64,000 bases of DNA. It comes from UBA6522 sp963664945 (GTDB lineage Bacteria; Pseudomonadota; Gammaproteobacteria; Steroidobacterales; Rariloculaceae). Position numbers and translations under genes: made by a program. The first letter of the stretch is position 1. Each line of letters begins with the position of its first letter. The notes under the pieces are model-generated. The model was not told where the DNA came from. It did not search any database and saw nothing but the letters and a program-made list of their open reading frames with translations. The stretch lies in the NCBI GenBank assembly GCA_963664945.1, contig OY761822.1:2480001-2544000 (forward strand), in the 5' to 3' direction. Of the stretch, positions 27,021 through 36,225 are shown in pieces.

Positions 27021-27044
27021 GCTACTCAGAAAGCTACTCAGAAA
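27021..27044. promoter_or_regulatory. 12-bp tandem repeat in a divergent promoter region
   Basis: Two perfect adjacent copies of gctactcagaaa in the 107-base gap between the divergent GH105 and sulfatase genes. Position and perfect repetition suggest an operator, but no regulator can be named. Confidence 0.45.
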
Positions 27045-27108
27045 GAGTTGCGCGCTAATGACAGATATTGCACTATGATGCGCAAAACTGCAATTATAGC
27101 GAGGCGTC

Positions 27109-28575
27109 ATGACGAGCAGACGCAATCTTCTCCTGGGCGGGGCAGGGGCTCTGGCCGCTTTCGCTGCTTACAGGCTTGATTGGCTTGCAGAAATAGTCCG
27201 TGAGCATCCAAACGTCCTCATGCTCATCGTTGATGACCTCAACGACTGGGTCGGCCCTCTGGGCGGTCATCCAAATACCAGAACACCGAACATTGACCGG
27301 CTCGCCGATCAAGGGACGGTTTTCACAAACGCCCATGCATCCGCACCACTATGCGGGCCCTCCCGGGCCAGCGTGATGACGGGGCTTGCGCCTTCATCGA
27401 CGGGCATTTACGGGCATGTCAATGACAATGACATCAAGTCGGCAAACGACAGGGCCGCCCGGTCAATTTTCATCAGCGACTACTTTCGCCAGCACGGCTA
27501 CTACACTGCCGCCGTCGGCAAGGTATTTCATCAAGGCGTGGCCGACGGTAGTTTCGATGATTTTGGGGGCCGGACCAGGAACTTCGGTCCTTACCCCGAC
27601 GAGCGAATGAAATGGCATGACCCGAGAACCAACACGGATTGGGGGCCATTTCCGGAATCCGATGAACAGATGCCGGATTACAATTCGGCACAGTGGCTGG
27701 CCGCGCGCTTGATGACCGAATATGACAGCCCGTTTTTCCTGGTGGGCGGATTTCTTCGGCCTCACGTTCCGTGGCATGTGCCCAGGAAATGGTTCGATTT
27801 GCACTCTGTCCCGGACTTGGAGTTGCCGCCATATGTCGAGGGCGACCTGGACGATGTCCCGGATATCGCAAAGCGCATTGCGGAAGTGCCAATGATGCCC
27901 ACGACAGACTGGGCGATCGAAAACGGCGAATGGCGGAATATGGTCCAGGCTTACCTGGCGAGCGTGTCCTTTGTGGATGCTTGTATCGGTATCGTCCTGG
28001 ATGCGCTCGAACAAAGCGAACATGCTCACAATACCGCCGTTGTCTTGTGGGGCGATCACGGCTATCAAATTGGGGAGAAAAACAGGTTCGCCAAAATGGC
28101 GCTGTGGGAAGATGCCACGAGAACGCCACTCATTATCAAGCCGCCGGGATCTACCGGGAAACATGTCAGCGATCGACCTGTCAGCCTGCTTGACCTTTAT
28201 CCGACTTTGGTAAAGATGTGCGGGCTCCCCGAAAATCCGAATACGGAAGGCAATGATCTTGCTCCGTTGCTTCTTGAACCCGATGCTTCCTGGCAGCATG
28301 CAGCGGTTACAACGTATGGGCCGAATAACCACGCGGTCAAGACTGGGCGGTATCGCTACATAAGGTATGAAGATGGCTCAGAAGAGCTCTACGATCACGA
28401 GCGAGATCAAAATGAGTGGGTCAACCTGGCTGATGATCCCGCTTACGTCGGAGCCAAGGCGCGCCTGGCTGCTCATCTGCCGCAAGCCAATGCGGCGTGG
28501 TCGTCGGTGTCGTTCTACGATGGCAATGGCTATTTTGGCGAGTTGACCAGAAAGGCAAATGAAACTGTCGATTAG
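27109..28575 (+). CDS. Type I sulfatase with Tat signal (iduronate-2-sulfatase-like)
   Basis: Removes sulfate esters, likely from uronate or rhamnose residues. 488 aa. The N-terminus SRRNLLLGGAGALAAFAA is a twin-arginine signal (Arg4-Arg5), so it is exported folded. Metal-binding DD at residues 42-43. The formylglycine motif CGPSR starts at Cys82. GFLRPHVPWHVPRKWFDL and LWGDHGYQIGEKNRF are typical of the iduronate-2-sulfatase-like S1 branch. It is divergent from the GH105 gene and stands next to the TRAP operon. The Tat route differs from the lipoprotein export of the other two sulfatases. Confidence 0.88.
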   Translation: MTSRRNLLLGGAGALAAFAAYRLDWLAEIVREHPNVLMLIVDDLNDWVGPLGGHPNTRTPNIDRLADQGTVFTNAHASAPLCGPSRASVMTGLAPSSTGIYGHVNDNDIKSANDRAARSIFISDYFRQHGYYTAAVGKVFHQGVADGSFDDFGGRTRNFGPYPDERMKWHDPRTNTDWGPFPESDEQMPDYNSAQWLAARLMTEYDSPFFLVGGFLRPHVPWHVPRKWFDLHSVPDLELPPYVEGDLDDVPDIAKRIAEVPMMPTTDWAIENGEWRNMVQAYLASVSFVDACIGIVLDALEQSEHAHNTAVVLWGDHGYQIGEKNRFAKMALWEDATRTPLIIKPPGSTGKHVSDRPVSLLDLYPTLVKMCGLPENPNTEGNDLAPLLLEPDASWQHAAVTTYGPNNHAVKTGRYRYIRYEDGSEELYDHERDQNEWVNLADDPAYVGAKARLAAHLPQANAAWSSVSFYDGNGYFGELTRKANETVD

Positions 28576-28658
28576 TTGAACCTTTCGATTACGTGGACGG
28601 TTTCTCGTTTGTTTGAGAATCTCAGGAACCGAGGGGCAAGCCCCGCGCCCCTACCAAC

Positions 28659-29957
28659 TCATAGTCCGAAGATACCGGGCAACCATTCGCTGAGTTCCGA
28701 AACGTAGGCCACCAACGCCAGCACGGCGATCATTGCCGCATACATCGGCAAGATGGGTCTCACGATTTGTTGAATCGAGGTTTTCGCAATCCCGCAACCA
28801 ACGAACAGCACGCTGCCGACCGGTGGCGTACACAGGCCGATACAAAGATTCAATACCATCATGATGCCAAACTGCAGCGGCGATATGCCGATGCTCACAG
28901 CTATCGGCAAGAAGATAGGCGTGAATATCAGAACCGCGGGCGTCATGTCCATGAAGGTGCCCACCAGCAGCAATATCAAGTTGATCATGAGCAGAATGAT
29001 GATTGGATTCTCGGACAATGTCAGCATCAGAGCGCTGAGATCCTGAGGAACGTTTGTGTAGCTCAGGATCCAGGACATTGCGCTGGATGTCGCGATCAAC
29101 AGCATGACGACGGCCGTTGTCTCTGCCGACTTCAGCAAGATCCCGGGCAGATCGCCCAGTTTCACCTCTTTGTAGATGCCTGCCGACAACAGCAAGGCGT
29201 AGAGTACGGCAATGGCTCCGGCTTCCGTGGCCGTGAAAATGCCGCCGAGTATTCCGCCGATCACGAGGAAGATGAGAAAGAGGGACGGCACGGCCGCCAG
29301 ACCCGTGCGTACAACCTCACTCAGTGTTGACCGTTGGCCGACCGGGTATTTTGCCCTTCGCGCATATATTGAACAAACGATCATCAAGGCGAAGGCCACC
29401 AGCAATCCGGGAATGTAGCCCGCAATAAAGAGCGCCGCGATCGAAACACCACCGCTGGCGAGACTATAGATAATCAGAATGTTGCTGGGTGGAATCAACA
29501 TTCCGGTGGTGGAGGCGGTGGCGCTGACCGCGGCGCTGAAAGCCGGGTCGTATCCTTCTTTTTTCATGGCAGGAATCATGAATCCGCCGATTGCACTGGT
29601 GGCAGCGACAGCGGAACCGGAGATAGCGCCGAACAAGGTACTGGAAATAACGTTGACCAGAGCCAGTCCGCCGGGCAGGGCGCCGAGAAGCGACTTCGCA
29701 AATTCGATCAGGCGCCGGGCAATGCCACCCTGGCCCATGAGGATTCCGGAAAGAATAAAGAATGGAATGGCCAGGAGCGCGAACCCGTTGATGCCACCGG
29801 CCATACGTTGTGCCATGGTCGTCATGGCAGGCGTCGGGGCGATCGTAATCAACATGGTTGCGAGGGTTGCCAGCCCGATGCTGATGGAAATAGGCACATT
29901 GCTGACAAGCAGGGCAACGAATACTCCGACCAGGATCAGGATTGACAAGTCCATCAA
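28659..29957 (-). CDS. dctM: TRAP transporter large permease subunit
   Basis: Inner-membrane permease that imports organic acids with sodium symport. 432 aa with about 12 hydrophobic segments. Typical motifs are VPISISIGLATL near the start, IPFFILSGILMGQGGIARRL, and PPSNILIIYSLASGG. The start overlaps the stop of the small permease by 4 bases (ATGA). In this locus the likely substrates are uronates or their keto-derivatives, an inference from neighbours. Confidence 0.93.
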   Translation of the reverse strand: MMDLSILILVGVFVALLVSNVPISISIGLATLATMLITIAPTPAMTTMAQRMAGGINGFALLAIPFFILSGILMGQGGIARRLIEFAKSLLGALPGGLALVNVISSTLFGAISGSAVAATSAIGGFMIPAMKKEGYDPAFSAAVSATASTTGMLIPPSNILIIYSLASGGVSIAALFIAGYIPGLLVAFALMIVCSIYARRAKYPVGQRSTLSEVVRTGLAAVPSLFLIFLVIGGILGGIFTATEAGAIAVLYALLLSAGIYKEVKLGDLPGILLKSAETTAVVMLLIATSSAMSWILSYTNVPQDLSALMLTLSENPIIILLMINLILLLVGTFMDMTPAVLIFTPIFLPIAVSIGISPLQFGIMMVLNLCIGLCTPPVGSVLFVGCGIAKTSIQQIVRPILPMYAAMIAVLALVAYVSELSEWLPGIFGL

Positions 29958-30478
29958 CTCGATCCCCCGCGAACCTGGTTGTCGGCATCGTCTTCCAGAT
30001 GCGGATGAACGTGGGTTTCGCCGGCCAGCGTGGCGCGGGTGAAGTCGAGCGCATAGATCGTGATCAGCAAGCCTGAGGCAGGGATGATCATGTAGACATA
30101 GCCGATCTTGATTCCAAGCGATGCCGAAACCTGATTCAATTTCAGCGTGAGCAGCACGAGTTGGGTACCGCCATAAACCATGACCAGCAAGGCGAAAAGT
30201 GCGGAGGCCAGATAGCCGAATACGGCGAGTTTCACTTGCATGGGTGCGCTCTGTTTTTCCACCAGGTAGCTGAGACCCAGGTGGGCGCGCTTACGGTAGG
30301 CCCAGGCGGCGCCGAGCAAACCAATCCATATCAACAGGAAGCGGGCAAGTTCTTCAGTCCAGCTACTCGGTGACGCAATCGCATAGCGAGTGAATATCTG
30401 CCAGGTAACATCCAACACGATAGTCGCCATCAACACCGTCAAAGCCTGGGCCAGGAGTTTGTCGATCATCTTTATCAT
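29954..30478 (-). CDS. dctQ: TRAP transporter small permease subunit
   Basis: 174-aa membrane protein with four predicted helices. Motif SWTEELARFLLIWIGLLGAAWAYRK (split here as SWTEELARFL and LLGAAWAYRK) is diagnostic of DctQ subunits. Located between the binding protein gene and dctM, overlapping dctM by 4 bases. Forms the transmembrane complex with DctM. Confidence 0.92.
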   Translation of the reverse strand: MIKMIDKLLAQALTVLMATIVLDVTWQIFTRYAIASPSSWTEELARFLLIWIGLLGAAWAYRKRAHLGLSYLVEKQSAPMQVKLAVFGYLASALFALLVMVYGGTQLVLLTLKLNQVSASLGIKIGYVYMIIPASGLLITIYALDFTRATLAGETHVHPHLEDDADNQVRGGSS

Positions 30479-30526
30479 GAGGCGATCCCCTGCGATCTGC
30501 GCGGTTCAAGGGCTTTCACCCGAGCA

Positions 30527-31516
30527 CTATTCGATCTCTGCAATCTGCTGCATGAGGGCATACACCGGGTCGCCTTGATAACTGTCATGCATTTCACGCA
30601 CCGCGTCTCTAAAGGCAGTCTTGTCAGGTTCAATGACTTCCACGCCTGCACTCTTGACGGCCTGCAACGCGGCGTCTGACGACGACTTCCAGAGAGCCCG
30701 CTGGTAGGGTACCGACAGGCGTGCCGCTTGTTGAACCCAACCCTGCTGTTCCCGGTTGAGTGAATTCCATGCATGACTCGACATCAACAGGATATCGGGC
30801 ACAGACGTATGCATGTCCAGCGTGTAATAGCGGGCGACATCGTAGTGCTTGGAGAGGTAGAAACTGGGCGGGTTATTCTCCGCGCCATCCACCACACGTT
30901 GTTGCAGCGCCGTGTAGAGTTCACCAAATGAGATTGGCGTAGCGGCGCCACCGAGCGCCTCGACCATTTGCACCGAGGTTTGACTCTCCATCACGCGAAT
31001 CTTTAGACCGGCAAGGTCTTCGGGGGTGCGAATAGGCGTGTCACGAGTGTAAAAGCTGCGGCTGCCGGCGTCGTAGTAGACCAGACCGCGCAGAAAAACC
31101 TCTTCGCCGGATTCCAGCAAGTCCCGGCCAATCTTGCCTTCGAGAACTTTCCACAGGTGTTCTTCATCGCGAAAAACATAGGGAATGGAAAACACCTTCA
31201 TTTCGGGCACGAAGCTTTCCATGGGGCTGGTGGACACCTTGGTAATCGCCAGAGAACCGATCTGCAGCAACTCCATGGTGTCGCGCTCCGACCCCAGTTG
31301 GCCGCTTGGATAGATGTCAATATCCATGGTGCCGCCGGACAGCTCTCCCAGGCGCTCGTCCATAAAGACCATGGCCTGGTGAACAGGGTGGCTTGTGTCC
31401 AGAGTGTGGGCCAGCTTCAAGGTAACGGTCTTGTTATCGCCGCCACAGCCAGCCACAAGAAGTGCAAGCGCGACAAGCAGGCCACGTTGTCGGAAGGCAT
31501 TGGTTCGGGTATTCAT
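30527..31516 (-). CDS. dctP: TRAP transporter solute-binding protein (lipoprotein)
   Basis: Periplasmic binding subunit, 329 aa from the ATG at 31516, which follows an AGGAGCG ribosome binding site. Signal peptide with lipobox LLVAGC, so it is membrane-tethered, which is less common for DctP. Family motifs: LKLAHTLDTSHPVHQA, IDIYPSGQLGSERDTMELLQ (at the limit of the motif), and LAGLKIRVMESQ with the carboxylate-binding Arg. ALGGAATPISFGELYTALQQ follows. Top gene of the leftward TRAP operon. Confidence 0.92.
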   Translation of the reverse strand: MNTRTNAFRQRGLLVALALLVAGCGGDNKTVTLKLAHTLDTSHPVHQAMVFMDERLGELSGGTMDIDIYPSGQLGSERDTMELLQIGSLAITKVSTSPMESFVPEMKVFSIPYVFRDEEHLWKVLEGKIGRDLLESGEEVFLRGLVYYDAGSRSFYTRDTPIRTPEDLAGLKIRVMESQTSVQMVEALGGAATPISFGELYTALQQRVVDGAENNPPSFYLSKHYDVARYYTLDMHTSVPDILLMSSHAWNSLNREQQGWVQQAARLSVPYQRALWKSSSDAALQAVKSAGVEVIEPDKTAFRDAVREMHDSYQGDPVYALMQQIAEIE

Positions 31517-32178
31517 ACATCGCTCCTGTGCCACCCAAGAGAGCGGAGGGCGCCACCTTGCCGTCGCGCAAGCCGGGCCCAGGCAAACAACCTCCGAGGG
31601 GGAACGTGACTCGATCGCTGTTTAATCATTCAACTCCGGGCATTTGGAACTTTTGTTGGGCACCAAGCGCAAAAGTACGACCATCCCAATTCGTGCGCCG
31701 GACCTGGCGGTGTTTCAGCCGAGGCTCTCTTCATGGAATTCCGCGGCGAGGTTGTATGCGAGTGGCGTCCCCGGAAGTGGTGTACGAATCGTTTCACCAA
31801 GTTAACACAAAATATAGCAAAACACTGCATAACACAACGATAACGAGCGTATGCAATCATATTTGCGCACTGTTGCTGCGATGCGATTCTCTGACTATTG
31901 GCCAAAGGAAGAGGTCAATACCCGCCGAATTGCCCTCAAGATTCGGAGGAAGACACTACAAATATCTGGTTGTCCAACACGCTGCCCCCAGATAATCCGG
32001 CAATCACGCGGTGCTTCAGATTGCTCCCGGGCTGCGTGCCCACCGCGCTGGTTGCGCTGAGGAGCGGCGCATTCTGCTGCGCATCGGGGAGGCGTCCTGA
32101 CTCTCCGACCTCAACCGCCGCGTGCAACACTACAGGTCCCATTCACCTCCGCCATGACGCTCCATTCGTTGGTGACGA
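31517..32178. other. Intergenic region, no gene seen
   Basis: About 660 bases upstream of the TRAP operon. Short open frames lack recognisable domains. An AT-rich stretch near 31800-31860 could hold a promoter for dctP. No tRNA, terminator or strong repeat was recognised. Confidence 0.5.
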
Positions 32179-32325
32179 TTACCCGTCCGGGATGCTCTCG
32201 CGCCGCGTGAAGCCTTCAAACAAGCCTTCCAGCCGCGCCATGCGTTCGCGCAACTCCGAAATATCGAGGTGAAGTGTCCACAGGAGCGCCACGATTCCCG
32301 CCAATTGAAGCCAAGTGGTATCCAT
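32179..32325 (-). CDS. Small membrane-anchored coiled-coil protein (48 aa)
   Basis: Reads MDTTWLQLAGIVALLWTLHL at the N-terminus, one transmembrane segment, followed by a charged heptad-like stretch (DISELRERMARLEGLFEGF). It starts 7 bases after the stop of the next entry and the two share the layout MDT, helix, L-H-x-D, RERMA, L/V-E-G. They are tandem paralogues. Function unknown. Confidence 0.72.
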   Translation of the reverse strand: MDTTWLQLAGIVALLWTLHLDISELRERMARLEGLFEGFTRRESIPDG

Positions 32326-32332
32326 CTGGCAA

Positions 32333-32500
32333 TCAGCCGGGCGACTGTGCCTTGTCGATCAGCAACTTGGCGAGCAGTTCCATGGTGCCCTCGACTTTCG
32401 CCATCCGTTCGCGCAACGCGGCCATGTCTCGATGAAGGTTCCACAAGAATCCGAGAATGGCGACGCCGATGCCGATAGTGATCAAGGTGCTGGTATCCAT
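32333..32500 (-). CDS. Small membrane-anchored coiled-coil protein (55 aa), paralogue of the previous
   Basis: Begins MDTSTLITIGIGVAILGFLW (one transmembrane segment), then HRDMAALRERMAKVEGTMELLAKLL (coiled-coil-like; shown as HRDMAALRERMAKVEG plus TMELLAKLL), ending in SPG. It is too small for routine gene calling but is supported by the paralogous neighbour. A small accessory or division-type membrane peptide is possible; no family is recognised. Confidence 0.72.
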   Translation of the reverse strand: MDTSTLITIGIGVAILGFLWNLHRDMAALRERMAKVEGTMELLAKLLIDKAQSPG

Positions 32501-32582
32501 GCGCGTAGCATATCAGCATTGGTTACCGGCCCAAATGGCAGTTTCGGTGTGAAAGGACCAGAAATGGCTTGCTTCACGGGAG

Positions 32583-34364
32583 TCACTGAAGCTGGCAGCG
32601 CGACTCCGCACCGTCCCGGAACCACGTTCCCTGGTTGCCCCCGCAGGCCACCACACTGCCGTCGGAGTAAACGATTTCCCCGTCGAGGATGGTCAGGACC
32701 GACTTCAGGTTCTTGAGCGCTTCGTCTCCGATGGTCAGGTAGTCATCGGACAGCACCACAATGTCGGCCAGCTTGCCGGGTTCGATGGAACCTAACTCGT
32801 GCTCGCTGTGGGCGTCCCAGGCGCTGCCCAGGGTCCAGGCGCGCAGCGCCTCCATGCGGGTGATCGCCTGGTCCGCCAGGATCGGGTCCCCATACGACGT
32901 CATGCCCGTGGTCATGTGGTAGATCGAAATCCACGGTGAGAACGGGCCGCCGTCGCTGCCCGCGCTCATGTGGGCGCCGCTGTCGAGAATCAGGCGGTAG
33001 GGCGGACCGACGTCGCCCATGGAAAAGCTGCCGTGATAGTAGTGGTTCTGGACGGCCACCCCGGCGCCGATGGCCTTCAGCCGCTGGAGAATCCCTTCGT
33101 CGATCTCCTGGACGTGGGACAGGTTCCAGTGCAGGTCGGCGATGGGGGTGATTTCGTTGACGCGCTCGAACGCGGTGGTGTGGATTTCAAGCTGATTCAC
33201 GTCAACCGAGTGCTGGTGGATCAGCCAGCCGTGTTCGGCGGCGATGGTGTAGGCATCGACAAACAACTCAAGCGGTTGGATCGGCGAGGTGTTGGAGACG
33301 ACGTTCTCGCCAAATCCGGAGACCTTAAGCATGTCGTCGCCCAGTCCCATGAAGGTGTTGTCGACCCGCTGCTGTATGGCTTCGATGCCACCTTCGGCGG
33401 TGGCCCATGCCTGGAAGAACAGCCGGAATCGCACGCTCAGCTCGCCTTCGCGCCAGAGCGCCATGACGGCGTCGTAATCGCGGTACTCGTCGAATACGCC
33501 CGGTCCCGAGAACGAGCCGCCGCCTTCGAGCACGGTTGACAGTCCCACGGTGTTGGAGAATCGCATGAGGGCGCGCAGCGAGCGGCGCTGGCCCGCGGGC
33601 GTCTGGTCCTGTTTCAGAACCGCATAGGCGCGCTGGGCTTCGGTCAGTTCCGGTCCCGGCTGGCCGGCGATGAACCCTTCTTCGCTCACCGAGATGCCCG
33701 CCGCTTCGAAGAATCGCTTGCCGATGGTGTTGGTGACGCCCGGCCCGAAGGGATAGCCCATCATGTACACGGCGTGATCCGGCGCCGCCTCGTCCAGTTC
33801 CGCCAGCGTCGGGCGGCGTTGTTCGGCGAACTGCCGCGGGCTCCAGGAATCGACGATCGATATGAAGTCGGTGCCGTCGAGGTCGTCGGTTGCCGGCGGC
33901 AGGTCCGCCGCGCGCGCCGCAATGACGGCCTGCGCTTCGGCGATGGTCGTGGCGGTTTCGATGGCCCTTATGTCGTGGCCCGGCCTGATGCCCGCGCGCA
34001 GGAAGTGCAGGTGGTTGTTGATGAGCCCGGGGATCGCCGTTCGTCCACCGAGGTCCACGACCCGGTCGCAGTCGTATTGGCCGACGTCGTCACCGACCGC
34101 GACGATTCGGTCGCCCCTGATCCTTACGGCCGATTGAATGGAATCGTCCGGGTCCACGGTCAGGAATCTTCCATTGGTCAACACCGTGTCACCGCTGATG
34201 GCGCACCAGCCGTCACTGTTCGGACCGGCCGTCTGTGCCGTGCCGGTGTCGGTCAGGACTGTCCCGAGCATCGGGACAAGCGCGCATGCAAGCAAGGCGG
34301 ATCGTCCCGCGGCAATGAGCCGGGACAACGCAACGGCAACGCGGCCGGTAATCTGGTTTGGCAT
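32583..34364 (-). CDS. Exported metal-dependent amidohydrolase (amidohydrolase 3 family)
   Basis: 593 aa from the ATG at 34364, which has AAGGA upstream; the longer open frame has no signal. An N-terminal hydrophobic stretch (SALLACALVPMLGTVL) suggests export. Metal-binding signatures: NNHLHFLRAG (His-x-His), LIHQHSVD, WNLSHVQEID, and SAGSDGGPFSP with the catalytic Asp. The composite beta-sandwich closes with GKLADIVVLSDD. This fold hydrolyses amide or cyclic-amide bonds; substrate unknown. Divergent from the next gene across 183 bases. Confidence 0.88.
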   Translation of the reverse strand: MPNQITGRVAVALSRLIAAGRSALLACALVPMLGTVLTDTGTAQTAGPNSDGWCAISGDTVLTNGRFLTVDPDDSIQSAVRIRGDRIVAVGDDVGQYDCDRVVDLGGRTAIPGLINNHLHFLRAGIRPGHDIRAIETATTIAEAQAVIAARAADLPPATDDLDGTDFISIVDSWSPRQFAEQRRPTLAELDEAAPDHAVYMMGYPFGPGVTNTIGKRFFEAAGISVSEEGFIAGQPGPELTEAQRAYAVLKQDQTPAGQRRSLRALMRFSNTVGLSTVLEGGGSFSGPGVFDEYRDYDAVMALWREGELSVRFRLFFQAWATAEGGIEAIQQRVDNTFMGLGDDMLKVSGFGENVVSNTSPIQPLELFVDAYTIAAEHGWLIHQHSVDVNQLEIHTTAFERVNEITPIADLHWNLSHVQEIDEGILQRLKAIGAGVAVQNHYYHGSFSMGDVGPPYRLILDSGAHMSAGSDGGPFSPWISIYHMTTGMTSYGDPILADQAITRMEALRAWTLGSAWDAHSEHELGSIEPGKLADIVVLSDDYLTIGDEALKNLKSVLTILDGEIVYSDGSVVACGGNQGTWFRDGAESRCQLQ

Positions 34365-34547
34365 CGTGATTCCTTGGCAATTCCTGTCAGCGGATGAAGC
34401 GGTAGAATAGATAAACTGGAGACATATAACTAATGGACGCGTCGTGAATCGCGGTCGGAACATCCGACGACGCAGCCGGTGCACCCGCCAAAACAGCGTT
34501 GGCGTACACTGACCGTGCTTCAAGACGGATAGCCTGGAGTTGACATC

Positions 34548-35558
34548 ATGAATGGAGTGAGACATCGATTCCGACAATCCATGGCCTGGGGTGCTTGCGG
34601 CTTGCTGATCCTGTCGGGATCACTGGCAAATGCCCATCACGCTGCGGCGCCCTTCTACGACCGCAGCCGCGTCGTCGAAGTCGAAGGCGAGATCACGGAA
34701 GTTCTCTGGCAGAACCCGCACATCCGGTTCACGCTGCGGGATGACGAGGGCCGGGACTGGGACATCGAAGCCACCTCGGTTTCGATCATGAGCCGTTGGG
34801 GTCTGGATGGAGACATCGTGGAAGTGGGCAGCCGCGTGCGCCTGGCCGGCAACGGGGGCATCCAGTCGGATACCGCCATGTGGGTGACGAACATGCTCCT
34901 GCCGTCGGGCCAGGAGGTGTTGCTGTCGTCCCGGCCTCGGTGGACCGATGACACGATCGGCGAGGACTTGCGGTCCGAAGTCGCCGCGGACCCGGAACTC
35001 GGCCTGTTCCGCGTCTGGACCAGCGCCGGGCGGTTGTGGAACAACGACTACCCGTTGACGGAGTATGCCCGCGAAGCCCGGGCGCAGTGGGACCCCATCG
35101 CGGACGAACCCACCGCCAACTGCGCGCCCAAGGGCCAGGCCTTCATCATGGAGAACCCCTATCCCATGGAATTCGTGGACGAGGGGGACCGGATCCTGCT
35201 GCACATCGAGGAGTATGACCTGGTCCGCACCATTTACATGACCCCGGAAGCGACGCCGGCGGATCCCGAGCCGAGCCTGCTCGGTCATTCGGTTGGACGC
35301 TGGGAAGGGGATACGCTGGTGGTGGAAACCACGCACATCGACTATCCGCACTTCGACAAGATGGGCATCCCCCAGACCGAAGCGGTCCACAACCTGGAGC
35401 GCTTTACCGTGAACGAAGAGGGCAGCCGGCTCGAATACTCCGTGACGGTCACCGACCCGGCCATCTTCACCGAACCGGTGGTCATGACCAAGAGTTGGGT
35501 GTACCGTCCCGGAGAGACGATCAACCCCTATGACTGCCAGCTTTGGAGTGCGGAATGA
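34548..35558 (+). CDS. DUF6152-like exported protein
   Basis: 336 aa with signal peptide (LLILSGSLANA, residues about 18-28), then HHAAAPFYDRSRVVEVEGEI and EVLWQNPHIRFTL, the N-terminal pattern of DUF6152 proteins (OB-like domain). The second half (GRWEGDTLVVETTHID, YSVTVTDPAIFTEPV) is the beta-rich segment often found with it. Its stop overlaps the start of ogt by 4 bases (ATGA). Function unknown. Confidence 0.75.
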   Translation: MNGVRHRFRQSMAWGACGLLILSGSLANAHHAAAPFYDRSRVVEVEGEITEVLWQNPHIRFTLRDDEGRDWDIEATSVSIMSRWGLDGDIVEVGSRVRLAGNGGIQSDTAMWVTNMLLPSGQEVLLSSRPRWTDDTIGEDLRSEVAADPELGLFRVWTSAGRLWNNDYPLTEYAREARAQWDPIADEPTANCAPKGQAFIMENPYPMEFVDEGDRILLHIEEYDLVRTIYMTPEATPADPEPSLLGHSVGRWEGDTLVVETTHIDYPHFDKMGIPQTEAVHNLERFTVNEEGSRLEYSVTVTDPAIFTEPVVMTKSWVYRPGETINPYDCQLWSAE

Positions 35559-36118
35559 ACGATGCAATCTCGATCAAGCGAATCTCAAGCCCCGTCGGTG
35601 AACTGATCCTGGGGGTAGGCGAGGGCGGTTGCCGCCTGATCGAATTCGCCGACCGGAGCGACGCGCGGCGGTCCTTGGCCGGGCTGCCGTACAACCTGCG
35701 GGTCAGCGACGCCGATCATGCGTTGTTCAGGCGCGTGGAGAGAGAACTGGCCGCGTACTTTGCCGGGGCGAGCAGTGGGCCCGGCGCTCCGGTTGACTGC
35801 TCGACGAGTGGGCCCGGCGCCCCGGCGATTCCCCTGGACCTGCGCGGGACATCGTTCCAGGTGGCCGTCTGGAAGGCATTGCTGGATATTCCCCGCGGTG
35901 AGACCCGGACCTACGCGGAGACCGCCGTCGCCGTGGGCAAACCGGCGGCTGTCCGGGCGGTTGGCAGCGCCATCGGCCGAAATCCGGTCAGCGTGCTGGT
36001 GCCGTGCCACCGGGTCGTCCGCACCGGTGGCGGATTGGGCGGCTACGGCGGAGGACTCTGGCGCAAGGAATACCTGCTCGATCTGGAGGGGCGGCAAACG
36101 CAATCCAGGGCTGCGTGA
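35555..36118 (+). CDS. ogt: Methylated-DNA--protein-cysteine S-methyltransferase
   Basis: Repairs O6-alkylguanine by suicidal transfer of the alkyl group. 187 aa. The active-site PCHRV places the acceptor at Cys151; GTSFQVAVWKALLDIPRGET and the helix-turn-helix AVRAVGSAIGRNP are typical. Start overlaps the upstream stop. Residues about 72-91 hold an insertion with a duplicated SGPGAP unit (33-base direct repeat), in the linker between the two domains. No adaptive Ada regulatory domain. Confidence 0.95.
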   Translation: MNDAISIKRISSPVGELILGVGEGGCRLIEFADRSDARRSLAGLPYNLRVSDADHALFRRVERELAAYFAGASSGPGAPVDCSTSGPGAPAIPLDLRGTSFQVAVWKALLDIPRGETRTYAETAVAVGKPAAVRAVGSAIGRNPVSVLVPCHRVVRTGGGLGGYGGGLWRKEYLLDLEGRQTQSRAA

Positions 36119-36225
36119 CTGCGATCGATCCGGTTTGCCCCTGACATCACGCGCTGGATGCTCGCCCGCATCGGATTCGGGGATCCAATGCCGGCTTCAC
36201 TCGCCCGCTTCTGCCGCGATCGTTG

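Noticed and set aside
28620..28658. Hairpin ggggc-aa-gcccc between the sulfatase and dctM
   Set aside because: Short stem without a T-run; too weak to call a terminator.
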